From: Peromyscus leucopus | Taxonomy: Eukaryota; Chordata; Mammalia; Rodentia; Cricetidae | NCBI RefSeq assembly: GCF_004664715.2 | Contig: NC_051069.1 | Location: 7,951,501 to 8,015,500 of the forward strand | Length of the DNA: 64,000 nt | Reading direction: 5' to 3' | In this document: piece after piece, positions 22,109-32,683 of the stretch | How the letters are laid out: each line of letters begins with the position of its first letter | Position numbering within the stretch: the first letter of the stretch is position 1 | The notes under the pieces: model-generated | The model's database searches: none | Told to the model about the DNA's origin: nothing | What the model saw: the letters and a program-made list of their open reading frames with translations, nothing else | Program-made: the position numbers and the translations under genes

Positions 22109-23021
22109 ATTATTTTTTACAGAAAAAAATAGTATCACTTAACTATCATCTTGACTAAAAAGGGGGTAAGGATCAACTTTTCTGTTGATAAGAGCCAGCT
22201 CTATTTAACAAACCAAAATATAATTTCAGTTTTTCCTATTCACCTACATCCATTCTCTTAAAAACATGATACTTAAGAATCTCCAACTAAAATACTCAAC
22301 GCTAAGACACTGGTCTTTTAAAAATGCAGCTCCTGACACCACAATCATTATATAGTATTAGCTTCTAACACAAGAGTGATACATTAAGATTTCCACATTA
22401 ATTTGATAATAGTTAGAATTTTCCTTTAGCAACTTAAGACCTTTTAGAAAAAAATCTAGTTTCTATAACAACAATTTTCAAATGGATACTGAAGAGCAAT
22501 GAATACAAGTAATTTTGTACTATCCCTATATTCAAAAGAAGATAAACTTACTCTCATATAATCAAAAACAGTGAGACAAAAAACCCTATAAATTTAATAG
22601 CAAGCTCAGAGATAAAAATAAAACAAACAAGACTTCTATCAATTTGCCAAGATTATACAGATAGTTTTAGTGTTCAAAACAAAATAAGGAACGCTAAATC
22701 TAGGGTAAAAGAAAAGGATTCAGAAATAATAAAAATGACCTCAAGTAAACAAGTCTTAATCATTTGCAACAATGGAAGAAGACAGAGTATTGATCATTTC
22801 TAATGTCTTATATTACCTCTGCAAAGTTATTATTGAAATTACATGATTGAAATGATCCAATATTCTGATAACATTTTAAAATAAATAGTGAAGGTATAAT
22901 GGACATGTCTGACTCAGAAGTATAATGTTTTACCCTAATTCTACCTGTTTGTTCAGCCCCCTCACACCTTAACCCATATCTGGAAAAGTTAGTTAAATAC
23001 CAAACAGACTAAGTGAGGCTT
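22109..23021. other. Repeat-poor AT-rich DNA
   Basis: About 900 bp without a recognisable element. Confidence 0.45.
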
Positions 23022-23032
23022 AAAAGTAAATG

Positions 23033-23070
23033 ATAGTGCCAGCGGTGGTGGTGGTGGTGGTGGTGGTGGT

Positions 23071-23123
<53 letters not shown>

Positions 23124-23251
23124 ACGCCTGTAATCCCAGCACTCGGGAGGCAGAGCCAGGCGGATCTCTGTGAGTTCGAGGCCAGCCTGGACTACCAAGT
23201 GAGTCCCAGGAAAGGCGCAAAGCTACACAGAGAAACCCTGTCTCGAAAAAC

Positions 23252-23288
<37 letters not shown>
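23033..23288 (+). repeat. B1 SINE with GGT/GGC triplet expansion in its head
   Basis: An otherwise young B1 (to 'AGAAACCCTGTCTCGAAAAA' and a ~40-nt A tail). Its GGTGGCGG head is expanded to (GGT)11(GGC)15 at 23044-23121. The duplication AAAAGTAAATG is at 23022-23032 and 23289-23299. Confidence 0.95.
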
Positions 23289-23299
<11 letters not shown>

Positions 23300-23639
23300 G
23301 TATTCCTAGAATTCTAGCAGAACTACTAAGCAAAGCATGCTGAATTTTAAATAAGTAGCCAATTATGTAGTGTAATTAAGAAATGCTAATTATCATCAAT
23401 GTCAATTTCTCATGTGTGGCAAGAAGCCAAATGTTGCAGTTGCTAGAAAAAGGGGACATAGACTCAACTTTTCAGGACATGCTGAAAAGTTAGAAATGTT
23501 ATCTTTCACTGTAAGATCCAGATTTCCTTGGAGGGTTCCTTCACTCACTGATTCAAAGCCTAATTGTGGAAACAGACACATACACTCAAATATTCTAAAG
23601 CCAACAATAGTTTGAATAGATTATTCCCTAGGTACCAGA
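23300..23639. other. Unique-looking DNA
   Basis: No element recognised. Confidence 0.4.
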
Positions 23640-23805
23640 CATTGTTTCAAACGCTTTGTTTGCATTACCAAATTTAAGTGTCACAACTTTATAAATGCAT
23701 CCTTTCCCCAGTTTTACATAGGAGGAAACTGAGGTACAAAGAAACAGAAGCAAAGCCAGGCTCCAATCCCATAGCCACTGAGCTTTAGCCAACTACTTGG
23801 TACTC
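23640..23805 (-). repeat. MIR SINE (ancient)
   Basis: 'CAGTTTTACATAGGAGGAAA' then 'CTGAGGTACAAAGAAAC' matches the antisense of the conserved MIR core. Confidence 0.75.
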
Positions 23806-23841
23806 CCTCACATACTACAATAACTGATCCAACAAATTCTT

Positions 23842-24020
23842 TTTTAAATTGCATGTATTTATCTTCCGTGTGTACACGTGTGTTACAGCACACGTGTGGA
23901 GGTCAGTGGACAACCTTCTAGACTTAGTTCTCTCCAAAATGCAGGTCCTGGGGAATCAAACTTGGGTTGTCAGAACTTGGCAGCAAGCACCCTTTACCCA
24001 CTGGGCCATCTTTCTGCCCC
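23842..24020 (-). repeat. B4/RSINE1-like SINE
   Basis: 'GTGTGGAGGTCAGTGGACAA' then 'TTGGCAGCAAGCACCCTTTA' and 'TGGGCCATCTTTCTG'. Confidence 0.82.
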
Positions 24021-24079
24021 CTCCTTAAATTCTCACTGAGTGACTTCTCTGGAGCTTGAGATATAACAAAGTAATTATG

Positions 24080-24470
24080 AATCACTCCAGGAGGAAGCCA
24101 ATAATCCATATCTGAGAAGGCTTTCTGGAGGAAGTAATAAGGCCCTAACTGATTCTTAACGGATAGAAAGGACTTAGCTAGACAAAATAAGAAGGGAGGA
24201 GCGACAGTATTCTAGGCAGAAGGACCACAGCAGCAGCGCAACACTCCAGAAATAACACATGTATTCAAGGAAACTTCAAGACGTAGTGCTCTAAGGCTGG
24301 AGTGGAAATGGAAAGTAGAAATTGTAAGAGTTAAGATTAGAGAGCAGACAAAGGCCAAATCGTGGAGAATTTTAATGACATGGTAAGGAGTGCTGGCTTC
24401 ATCCAGTTGATAAGTGAGGAATTGTCGATTGGTGTTTTAGACATACCATTCTGGCAATTCTGAAAAAATG
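24080..24470 (-). repeat. Possible ancient L2-type remnant
   Basis: 'AGTATTCTAGGCAGAAGGAC' and 'AAATCGTGGAGAATTTTAAT' recall antisense L2-like consensus text. Weak. Confidence 0.35.
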
Positions 24471-24589
24471 AATTTCAGGAATCAAAACTGAAAACAAGAA
24501 AACCAGTGAGAAAAAAAACAGTTCCTAATAAGCATTGGAATGAGGATGCTATGAAAGTTTCTGACTCAAAGTGATTTAATAGACAGATA

Positions 24590-24740
24590 GATGATTCTGT
24601 GGAAAATGGCCCTTGCTACCAAGTCTGAAAACCTGAGTTTAAATTCTAGGAACCATAGGTAGAAGAAGAGAATTTACTCCAGCAAGTTGTCCACTGACCT
24701 TCATGTTCAGGCATATGAATATGCCCATAAATAATCTCAA

Positions 24741-24741
<1 letters not shown>
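24590..24741 (+). repeat. B4/RSINE1-like SINE
   Basis: 'CCCTTGCTACCAAGTCTGAA' to 'CAGCAAGTTGTCCACTGACC'; degraded head. Confidence 0.75.
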
Positions 24742-24805
<64 letters not shown>

Positions 24806-24806
24806 A
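24742..24806. repeat. (TC)n microsatellite
   Basis: About 32 units with one CC interruption. Confidence 0.95.
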
Positions 24807-24854
24807 TTGGTAAATAAAGAAGTATAATAAAAATTGTATTAAAAATATTTACCA

Positions 24855-24944
24855 AGTAAGTTGGGTGTAGTGGCAGGAGATCAAGAGTTAACTAGGCTAC
24901 AAAGTAAGTTGGATGTCAGCCTGGGGTACACATACCCAAAGAAG
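24855..24944 (+). repeat. B1-like fragment
   Basis: 'AAGTTGGGTGTAGTGGCAGG' and 'GTCAGCCTGGGGTACA'. Internally rearranged. Confidence 0.45.
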
Positions 24945-24956
24945 TAGAGATTTTAG

Positions 24957-25099
24957 CTGGCACACACCTTTGATCCCAGCACTTGGAAGGCAGAGGCAGG
25001 CACATCTTTGTGAGTTCAAGGCCAGCCTGGTCTGCACAGGATGTTCCAGGACAGCCAAGGCTACACAGAGAAACTCTGTCTCAAAAATAAATAAATAAA
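24957..25099 (+). repeat. B1 SINE with TSD
   Basis: 'GCACTTGGAAGGCAGAGGCA' to 'GAGAAACTCTGTCTC'. The duplication TAGAGATTTTAG is at 24945-24956 and 25100-25111. Confidence 0.93.
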
Positions 25100-25111
25100 T
25101 AGAGATTTTAG

Positions 25112-25364
25112 TGAATGAGTGGATATAAAAAATGGGAGTGAAAGATAAGGACTTGTATACAATTACTAAAAGCCTCTTCCTTGAATTATACAGTCAATAG
25201 TGGTCCATGGTATCTCTGAAATACAACAAAATAAATAAAAAGCAAACTTTATGAAGTAAATAAGTTCAGTTTAGATAAGATAAATAAGAGTTTGAGGAGA
25301 AGATGACAAGTTAGATAAGGCACTGTAATCTTAATCCAAGTAACTGTTCCAAGTTAGAAACATC
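25112..25364. other. Unique-looking DNA
   Basis: No element recognised. Confidence 0.35.
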
Positions 25365-25399
25365 AATAGATAGATAGATAGATAGATAGATAGACAGAT

Positions 25400-25456
<57 letters not shown>

Positions 25457-25457
25457 G
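25365..25457. repeat. (GATA)n microsatellite
   Basis: About 22 tetranucleotide units with one GACA/GATGATA interruption near 25393. Confidence 0.95.
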
Positions 25458-25578
25458 AGGAAAGGGGGAAAGGGGGGCCTCCCTAACATTTGTAAATATC
25501 CCAAAAATATTTTAAAATAAGCAAAACAATCTTTTTCAAATATTAAGAAAAAGGCCAAGTAAAACTATGTAAAGAAGG

Positions 25579-25905
25579 GGCTGGGAGATGGTTCAGCAGG
25601 TAGAGTGCTGGCTGATCAACCATAAGGACCAGAGTTCAGATCCTAGAAACACCTAACAGGCCAGGCATCCCATGCATGCCTGTAACCCAGATCCAAGGTG
25701 AACAGAAACAGGAGAATCAGTGGGGCTTAGCTAGCCAAGAAAACACAATTCCCAGTTCCAGAAGAGACCCTGCCTCCTAGAAATAGGCAGAGAGTGTCAG
25801 AAAGGACACCTCACCACCTCTTCTGAATCTGCAAACAGCTGCACTCCCTCACACACTTGTACATGTACTCACACAGACACACAAACACACACAAACAAAA
25901 CAAGT
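25579..25905 (+). repeat. RSINE2-like (B4-class) SINE
   Basis: Head 'GGGGCTGGGAGATGGTTCAG', B1-like middle, ACACAAACACAC tail. Confidence 0.75.
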
Positions 25906-26064
25906 CTTTTTTTCTTTTTCTCCTTTTGAGACAGGGTTTCTCTGTGTAACCTCAGTTGTTCTGGAACTCACTCTGTAGACAAGGCTGGCCTCAGACTCAT
26001 AGAGATCCTCCTGCCTCTGCCTCCTGAGTGCTGGGATTAAAGGCATTTGTCATCACTGCCTGGC
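25906..26064 (-). repeat. B1 SINE
   Basis: 'TTTTGAGACAGGGTTTCTCT' to 'ATCACTGCCTGGC'. Confidence 0.9.
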
Positions 26065-26385
26065 AAACAAATCTATTTTTAAGAAAAGAAATTATGTAAA
26101 GGATAGGAACACACAAATTACTGAAGATATGGCCAAAAATAAGAATACTCAAAAAGATTAAGAGAAATAAACACAGGACAAAAATCAAATGCTATTTTAC
26201 ATTAAGCAGATGAGCAAAAACCAAAACCTAATACCTAGAGAGGATATACAGAAAGAAAAATACACATTGGTTGTCAAAATCTTATAAGTAATTTTAAAAG
26301 GTAAAAATACTTCTATCCTAGGACTCAGCAATTTCACAACCAGCAGGTCCATGACCTGGAAAAACTCTGACATGTTGTTTTAAGA

Positions 26386-26611
26386 CAGTGGTTCTCGACC
26401 ATCCTAACGCTATGACCCTTTAATATAGTTCCTCATGTTGTGGTGACTCTAACCATAAAGTTATTTTCATTGCTACTTCATAACTGTAATTTTGCTACTG
26501 TTATGAATTGTAATGTAAATATCTAATACATAGGATATCTGATATGTGACCCCCATAAAAGTGTCACGTAACCCCCCAAAGGGGTCACGACCCACAGGTT
26601 GAGAGCCAAAG
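26386..26611. mobile_element. URR1-type hAT DNA transposon relic (non-autonomous)
   Basis: Terminal inverted repeats CAGTGGTTCTC (26386-26396) and GAGAGCCAAAG (26601-26611, mutated). Flanked by a perfect 8-bp duplication TTTTAAGA (26378-26385, 26612-26619), the hAT hallmark. No transposase frame. Confidence 0.93.
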
Positions 26612-26619
26612 TTTTAAGA

Positions 26620-27177
26620 GATAGAGTGATATTAATGAGGCATTGTTTATACCTAACAAAAAATGAAGCCCAGGTAAACAAGCATTACTAGAAGAAATGA
26701 TAATTGGCAGTCCAGTACATTCATCCAATGGAACCTACACATACCAAGACACAGCAATATCAATACCTACTTAAATTTATTAGTATTTGAAGAAAGACAG
26801 AAAGGAAGAGAGAGAGAGAGAGAGAGATGGCGAGGAATGAAACTGGAGGGAACAAAGCAGATTGCAACTTCACATAAAGTACAAAGTTGCTATATTGCTC
26901 TTTTAGAATTCAGTGTGGTAACTGTGATATACATAGTTCTTTTATATTAAATATATATCTGAAGCAAAAAACGAAAAATGTCAACATTTTATGTAGGCAT
27001 GTGGGTGTGTACTATATATTTTGGTAATTGGGTTTATTTTTAAAACTTTTCAAGAAGAAAAATGTCTCATCTACAAAACAACACTTACAGTTAGTTGGGC
27101 ATGACATATAATCACAGCTGTATGGAAGAGGAGGCAAGCAACTGGAAAGCTCAAGGGACAAACTGTCTCCAGAACCA
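26620..27177. other. Mostly unique DNA with a short (GA)n
   Basis: (GA)n at about 26806-26827. A very degraded B1-like piece may lie at 27097-27172. Confidence 0.4.
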
Positions 27178-27457
27178 GTAAGAGAGCTGGAGGGTAGTTC
27201 ATGGGGTTAAGTACCTAGTGCCCAGACATGAGGCCCTGAGTTTTGAACCCCAGCACCCACACAAAAGACTGGGTGAAGTAACACAGATCTGTCTCCCTAG
27301 TGTTGGGTGGGTGGAAGAGAAAAGCTGACCTCAGGAATTCAGCAGTAAGACAGTCTAGCCAACTGATGGGCTCTGGGTTCACTGAGAGACCTTGCCTCAA
27401 AAAAAAAAAAAAAAAAAGTAACTGAGGAAGGCATCTGATGCCAACTTCTAGCCCCCC

Positions 27458-27500
<43 letters not shown>

Positions 27501-27510
27501 ACACACACAG
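27178..27510 (+). repeat. RSINE2-like (B4-class) SINE with (CA)n tail
   Basis: 'GAACCCCAGCACCCACAC', 'TTCACTGAGAGACCTTGCCT', internal A19 run, 'GAGGAAGGCATCTGATGCC', and (CA)n at 27461-27509. Confidence 0.82.
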
Positions 27511-28155
27511 TAATCAAACGAAAGTTACCGCAGGATTAAAAATAAATTTCTGATCTCTATATTTCAGGTTTTACTAAAAAACACACTTCAACATGAAATC
27601 AAATGTTCTAAAAAAGAAATTTGAAAAATGGTTGTCTAGAACCCAAAACAGTTTCCAACTAGGAAAGTTACAAAAGGATATGAACACCAGGAGAAAGTGA
27701 GACAGGAAAGCAGGAGACACATGTACTGATGGCCCCAAAAGCAAACAAAGCTTCTCAGGCAGGGTTGGAGGGCAGAAGTCATGTTCTATTCACCTTTGTA
27801 TCCTCAGTAACTAGCAAAATATTGGTATCTCTTAAACATCCCAATGCCGTTGCCTAACAACTAATAAAGTAATGAGGAAAAAACTGAGTTCATTATCAAT
27901 AGGTGGCACTGTCAACACAGAGCAGTTGAGTGCCAGAAGTAAAAAGAACCCAGAAGTTCATGTGCACAGATGCAAGCCATAGACATAAAAATGAATTCAC
28001 CCAAACAACCAGTTGCTTCTGTTATTGTGAGTGCACATACACACCATATTCTGCTAACAAGAGGGCAGTTTCTTTGTTGAATCAATAGTGCTTTAGATTT
28101 TCAATATTTTCTCTTAACTCTTTAATGTCACTTTGTGATTATAAGAACAGTAATT
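27511..28155. other. Mostly unique DNA
   Basis: A weak L2 3'-end-like string lies at about 27775-27850 ('TTCACCTTTGTATCCTCAG'). Nothing else. Confidence 0.35.
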
Positions 28156-28240
28156 TAGCTGAATGTGGTGACATATATCTATAATCCCAGCACTCATGTG
28201 GTTGAGGCAGGAAGCTCTCAAATTCCAGGCCAAAATAGCG
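28156..28240 (+). repeat. B1-like fragment
   Basis: 'AATCCCAGCACTCATGTGGT' and 'AATTCCAGGCCAAAATAG'. Confidence 0.55.
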
Positions 28241-30085
28241 TCTCCAATCCGAAGCTTTACACTACTCTTTTCAACTCCAAAGTGATATCGATGATATGTA
28301 GTAGCAAAGTATAGCTGGACCCTCTTCATCCCACCCCACCAATTCTACTGGGAAAAAAAAAAAAAACAGTTGTGGATGGAGGGAATGGAAAGAAAGGAAG
28401 AAAACTTGATTTACATTTTTTTTTTTTTAAGTATCTCCTTCTTCTACCTCTGGCATGAAAGGGTCAGAACCTGAAAAGATAAGTCTCTGGCATGGGAGAA
28501 AGCAGAAATAGCAAATCCATTTTCCTGCTGGAGTCACTTATGTTTTTCGAGTACAATTATGAGACACCAGTGTAAACAAGAATGAAAGATCTGTAACACA
28601 ACAACCAAGTCTATCTTTAGTGATGATTATGAAAAACTAGGCTTCTCATAAGCAGAAGGCTTAAGATTCTGCAAACAACTAGAGTTAATGTACTTTGTAT
28701 CACATAGGAAGAAGATATTGTTTTCTTCTTTGTTACATGTTTACTGTTTTCTGAATGAATTAATATGATGTACTCTGTCCTTTTCTTCATATAAAGTCCC
28801 AATTATACTAAACAGTATTCAAGTTGTCAGAAATGGGACAGTAATTCCAGGAACTTGAGAATCAATAACTACTTAAACCGGTGGTAATCCTGTGGAAGAG
28901 CTAAAATCAGCTCCAGGTTCCTGGGTCTCTTGCACAGAGAGAAAAAACTTAGACTGCATCACCAAACTTCAAAAATGTAAACTTGTGCAATTAAGATTGA
29001 AATGCAGGCTAAAATTTCTCCTTTTCTTCCCCAATATTAGGCTGGTGTCAAAATCAATTAACTTCCCTCACAAGCACATTCTTTCAAAATTCCTCAGTGA
29101 AGTAGGTCTGTGTTTAATAATTTGGAAAAAAGAGAATTATGTAACACATATAGAATGATGTTGGTAACTATATGTTATTCTAGACTCTTGCTGGGAGCTG
29201 CAGTTCAAAGGGAGTTTGTGAAAATGAAAAGCTGCTTCAAATGTCTCCCCAAACAAAACTAAGTTCCCATAAAAGAAACCAAATACAATCTTATTTTAGG
29301 TTCAATTAGGGTTCAAATAGATCAGAAATTCTATTCACTTTTTTCAGAAGCTGTATCCCAGAACTACTATAAACAGAAACTGAACAACTTGTCCAAGAAT
29401 CCTTACTTATTAACCAATCTTGGGTCCCCAAGAGACTCCTTTTTATAATAATCTCAAATGCACTACAATAGCTTTGTGTAACCTGGGCTACGATGTTTAC
29501 AGGTGTCTCCACCTCCTTCCCCCAAGGAAAGAGGAGGTAGAATGGGCAAGGCAGAAAACAGAATGAGGCTGTGTATATACACTAAACAAAAGCTTGTGAT
29601 CACGTAATACTGTTTCTTTTACGCCTGGGTTAGCCTTTTCATTCATGTCTAATACATTTAAAAGAATAATAGATTCACAGAGTGACACAATTTCTGCCCT
29701 CCCGTGTCTCTGGCTGGCTGACACTCGCTTTCCCCTCAAATAAATACAAGCCTGTTGATGGATTCCTGTCCCGCTTTGCAAACAAGAAATAACTGTCCTG
29801 TAAGACAAATAAAAACCCTCTATATGACTCCGAAGCCAACCATACGTCCGAATGAAAAGCACACTGGAGCGACAACAGCCAAATTTCCCAGTATGTCCTG
29901 TCATTTAAACGCACCATAATATGAAGAGATATCGCTGCGACCCAATTTTAGATCACAAGCGGTTTTTGCCCCTTCTCTTTTCTCCCCCCTCTTTTCCCCT
30001 CCCTAGAAAGAGATAAACTTCAAAAGGAGTATTGATGACCAAGAATTGCGCACACACACACACAGAGTAAAGGAAAAAAAAAAAA
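28241..30085. other. SINE-free left shore of the CpG island
   Basis: About 1.85 kb with only short A/T runs (28345-28365, 28418-28430). Proximal intron 1 if the leftward gene model is right. No convincing exon. Confidence 0.5.
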
Positions 30086-30730
30086 AACTGTCCAACTTGG
30101 ACGCTGGCCGGGCTCACGTGGAACCTGAGCCCCGGCTGGGCCCCGGCATCAGGGCTGAGCAGCTGAGCAGCCGCGGGAAAGCAGCCCCCGCCGCGGGTTT
30201 GAAACCTGGAGCAGGTGGGATTCCGGGAAGCCACCTTACGTAACCGGCTTGTCAAAAATCCCAGCTTCAGGACCTCCCCCCGGTCCGCCCCCGCCCCATC
30301 ACCCCAACAACAGCCCCAGGCCAGCACCGGAGGGCCAACCTGGAAGGAGCCCCCCGGAGCCCCGCGCGCGTTCCCACTCGGAGGCGCGCGAACGCTCTCG
30401 GCAGCGTCTCGCCATCCTCCCGGACGGTCCGAGCCCCTGCAAGCAGCTGCCCGCGCCTAGCGGCCCTCCGAGTCCCATCACCCTGCTCGGCGTCCCCCTT
30501 GCCAGTCACCTCCTCAGGGCCGTGACAGCTCCCCACGCCACCGATGCCCACGCCGCCGCCCCCGCCACTCACCTCCCCGCCGGCCCCCCGCGCCAGCGCC
30601 GGGAAGAGCCCGAAGCGCGGGGTCCGATCCTTTCACGCGCGGCGGGCGGGACACGAGGGGGCTGAAAGCCGCGACGCTTGCAGCCCGCTTAGCTCATCCC
30701 CCGGCCCGGCGCTCCGCCCTGCCGTCTCAG

Positions 30731-30820
30731 TCAGACGGGACTCCCCCTCCCAGCGCGGTCGCCACTGCCTCCGCCTCCTTCCTCAGCGCCAGCCGCCAAA
30801 CCCACCGAGGCCGGCGCCAT
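30731..30820 (-). CDS. Possible 29-codon upstream ORF
   Basis: ATG in strong context (AAGATGG), Gly/Ala-rich peptide beginning MAPASVGLAAGAEEGGGG, stop TGA before the donor. The ATG overlaps the YY1-type core, so it may be only a promoter motif. A real uORF would dampen translation of the main frame. Confidence 0.3.
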   Translation of the reverse strand: MAPASVGLAAGAEEGGGGSGDRAGRGSPV

Positions 30821-30825
30821 CTTGG
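30812..30825 (-). promoter_or_regulatory. YY1-type site
   Basis: Minus strand reads CCCAAGATGGCGCCGG; the YY1 core is AAGATGGCGGC. Such sites commonly sit just downstream of the start of TATA-less CpG promoters and point in the direction of transcription, here leftward. Confidence 0.55.
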
Positions 30826-30869
30826 GAGTGACGGAAAAGGCAAGGAGGCGGGGGCTGTGGCCTCGAAGA

Positions 30870-30876
30870 CCAATCA
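30870..30876 (+). promoter_or_regulatory. CCAAT box (NF-Y type)
   Basis: CCAATCA, about 45-50 bp upstream of the inferred leftward start. Confidence 0.5.
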
Positions 30877-30965
30877 CAGGCCGAGTCTGACCCGAGGGGC
30901 AGGAGAAGGCCGGCTAAAGGGGTGGGTCGTGGGGGAGGGGGCTGAAGAGGACCCCCCCTGCAAGT

Positions 30966-31004
30966 GGGCGGGCCGGGCCGGGGCGGGGCCGGGGGCGGGG
31001 CGGG
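30966..31004 (+). promoter_or_regulatory. Cluster of SP1-type GC boxes
   Basis: GGGCGG at 30966, GGGGCGGGG at 30979, and GGGGCGGGGCGGG within 30991-31004. Confidence 0.6.
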
Positions 31005-31188
31005 CCCGGGCTAGCTCGTGACGCGAGTGTAGTTGGGGAAACGCGCCGTGGTTCCCCTTCTGCTAGGGAGATCCCGAGCCCCTGGCGAGTGTGAACAAGG
31101 CGTACTGTACCTTCTTCCTCTTTCACCATCTCAAGGCGCAAGGATTCAGCTCTGGCTAACGACCTGTTTTCTCCTTCCTCCCCTGCAG

Positions 31189-31310
31189 TCCTAGCCTGCT
31201 AGAGACCTGCAGTGTGAGCTGAGAACCACCCACCAAAGCCACTCGCATTCTGCAGGAAACCCCCTGAGCGGTTAGCAACCACCAGTAGCTTTCAGTCCCA
31301 AGACAGAAGG
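31189..31310 (+). other. Candidate exon of a divergent transcript
   Basis: A strong plus-strand acceptor precedes it: branch-like CTAAC at 31155-31159, pyrimidine tract, CCCCTGCAG ending at 31188. The downstream donor is weak (GAAG|GTCAGG near 31309) and there is no coding frame, so at best it is a non-coding divergent RNA. Unproven. Confidence 0.22.
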
Positions 31311-32431
31311 TCAGGGAAAAGGGGAAATTCAGAGGGGTTCTCTAAAAAGCGCCTTGATAAAACACCTATTGTTGACCGAAGGGGTGTCCATTACATTGAT
31401 TAATTGGATATGGCCTACTTAAACCAGACTACGGCTCCACCGTTAATGGCTATTGGCAGGTTGCCTTTGAAAAATGAGGATAATAAAGGTTGATTACCTC
31501 TACAGGGTTACTCAGAAATGATATAGTGTATGCCTAAAAGTACTGAATAATGTTAGCTGTTATTCCAAGGACGAGTGAAGGAAGAAATAAGACCTTTAAA
31601 AAAAAAATCCCTCTAGGTTTAAGTTCATCTGTGCAAAACAGGCTTCACCTTTTTACTCCCCGAGATTATGGTTTTATTTTATACCTCCACTTCTTCTCAT
31701 GTACTCATTCGTTAGGACAACATTGTTGGGAACCCCAGCAGAGGGGACACCATGGTCAGGGACCAGAAAAGGTCGGCTTTCAGGGACTTGCAGTTTAGTG
31801 GGGGAAGGGCAACCAAAAAACAAATTTTCTTCGCACTTTGAGAAGAAACAAGAAGATTACAGGAAGAATTCTGGGTAGAAAAATCATAGGATGGTTTTTG
31901 AAACCGGAGTGGGCAAGGGTATGCCCATCTGAAGCTCAGGAGGAAGCCAGTAAAGGGAGAAAGGCCCTGGAGAATGGAGCAAAGCCAGATTGTGCAGAGA
32001 CCCTGCAATAGGGAGGAGCTTGGCTTTGAGAACCGAGTGGAATCCGTGTTGCTGGGAAATGGGTTTTGCCTGGAGAAGCCTTACATTAGATTGGAGAGGG
32101 AAGGCTCAGTTGTACAAAGCCTAGAAAGACACGGAAACAAGACCGGCTTTGATTCTAACTGCAGGCTGAAGCCACTGAATGAATGGTAAGGAGTGAGCAA
32201 AGGAGTTAGGAGCAGTGAGTGGCGTTTGAAGTGTGACGTCTATATTTATATTCCAGGCAACATAGAGACCAGAGAACCTGACTGAAAGTTTTTTAAAATC
32301 TAAGTTTGAGCCTTTTCAACACTGAGTTGACTATAAATATAGTTTAGATTGTTTAAAGATGTGTAGGCATCACATAATATTGTGGAGAGAAAAACACTAA
32401 TTTCATTGAAAATTATTAAATTATATCTATC
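31311..32431. other. SINE-free right shore; possible old L2-type remnant
   Basis: No rodent SINE. 'CTTGCAGTTTAGTGGGGGAA' and 'AGCCAGATTGTGCAGAGACC' (31780-32060) faintly resemble ancient antisense L2-like text. Confidence 0.35.
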
Positions 32432-32543
32432 ACCCTTCCTTCCTTCATTCATTTCTTACCTTCTTTCCTTCTTTCTTCCTTCCTTCCTTCCTTCCTTCCT
32501 TCCTTCCTTCCTTCCTTCCTTCCTTTCTTCCTTTCTTTTTTTC
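32432..32543. repeat. (TTCC)n microsatellite
   Basis: Pyrimidine tract with TTCC core (32480-32524), bordering the tail of a minus-strand B1. Confidence 0.95.
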
Positions 32544-32683
32544 CTGAGACAGGGTTTCTGTGTGTAGCCCTGGCTGTTCTGGAACTCACTCAATATAGAC
32601 CAGGTTGGCCTTGAACTCAGAGATCCAACTGCCTCTGCCTTCTTAGCTCTGGGATTAAATTGTACATCACCATGCCTGACTTG
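32544..32683 (-). repeat. B1 SINE
   Basis: 'CTGAGACAGGGTTTCTGTGT' to 'ATCACCATGCCTGAC'. Confidence 0.87.

Larger units (their letters stand above)
30573..30830 (-). other. Probable first exon (5' UTR) of a leftward gene
   Basis: The exon ends at a strong donor, GGGGAG|GTGAGTGGCGG (last exon base 30573, intron from 30572). The start is inferred from the CCAAT box and the YY1-type motif just downstream of the expected transcription start, near 30825-30830. It carries a short upstream ORF (30731-30820) and no other frame open to the donor with a convincing start, so it is probably untranslated. I do not recognise the gene. Downstream coding exons are not in the window or not identifiable. Confidence 0.55.
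30086..31130. promoter_or_regulatory. CpG island
   Basis: Abrupt change to GC-rich, CpG-dense sequence in an otherwise CpG-poor window. It holds GC boxes (30966-31004), a CCAAT box (30870-30874), a YY1-type site and a strong minus-strand splice donor. This is the only promoter-like island in 64 kb. GC is by eye; no ratio was computed. Confidence 0.93.

Noticed and set aside
29497..29904. 135-codon ORF next to the CpG island as a coding exon
   Set aside because: No convincing splice acceptor/donor pair frames it, and the residues show no domain-like pattern; most likely chance in intron sequence.
30249..30665. 138-codon Pro/Ala/Arg-rich ORF in the CpG island
   Set aside because: GC-rich sequence depletes stop codons; ORFs appear on both strands, and the frame crosses the minus-strand donor region.
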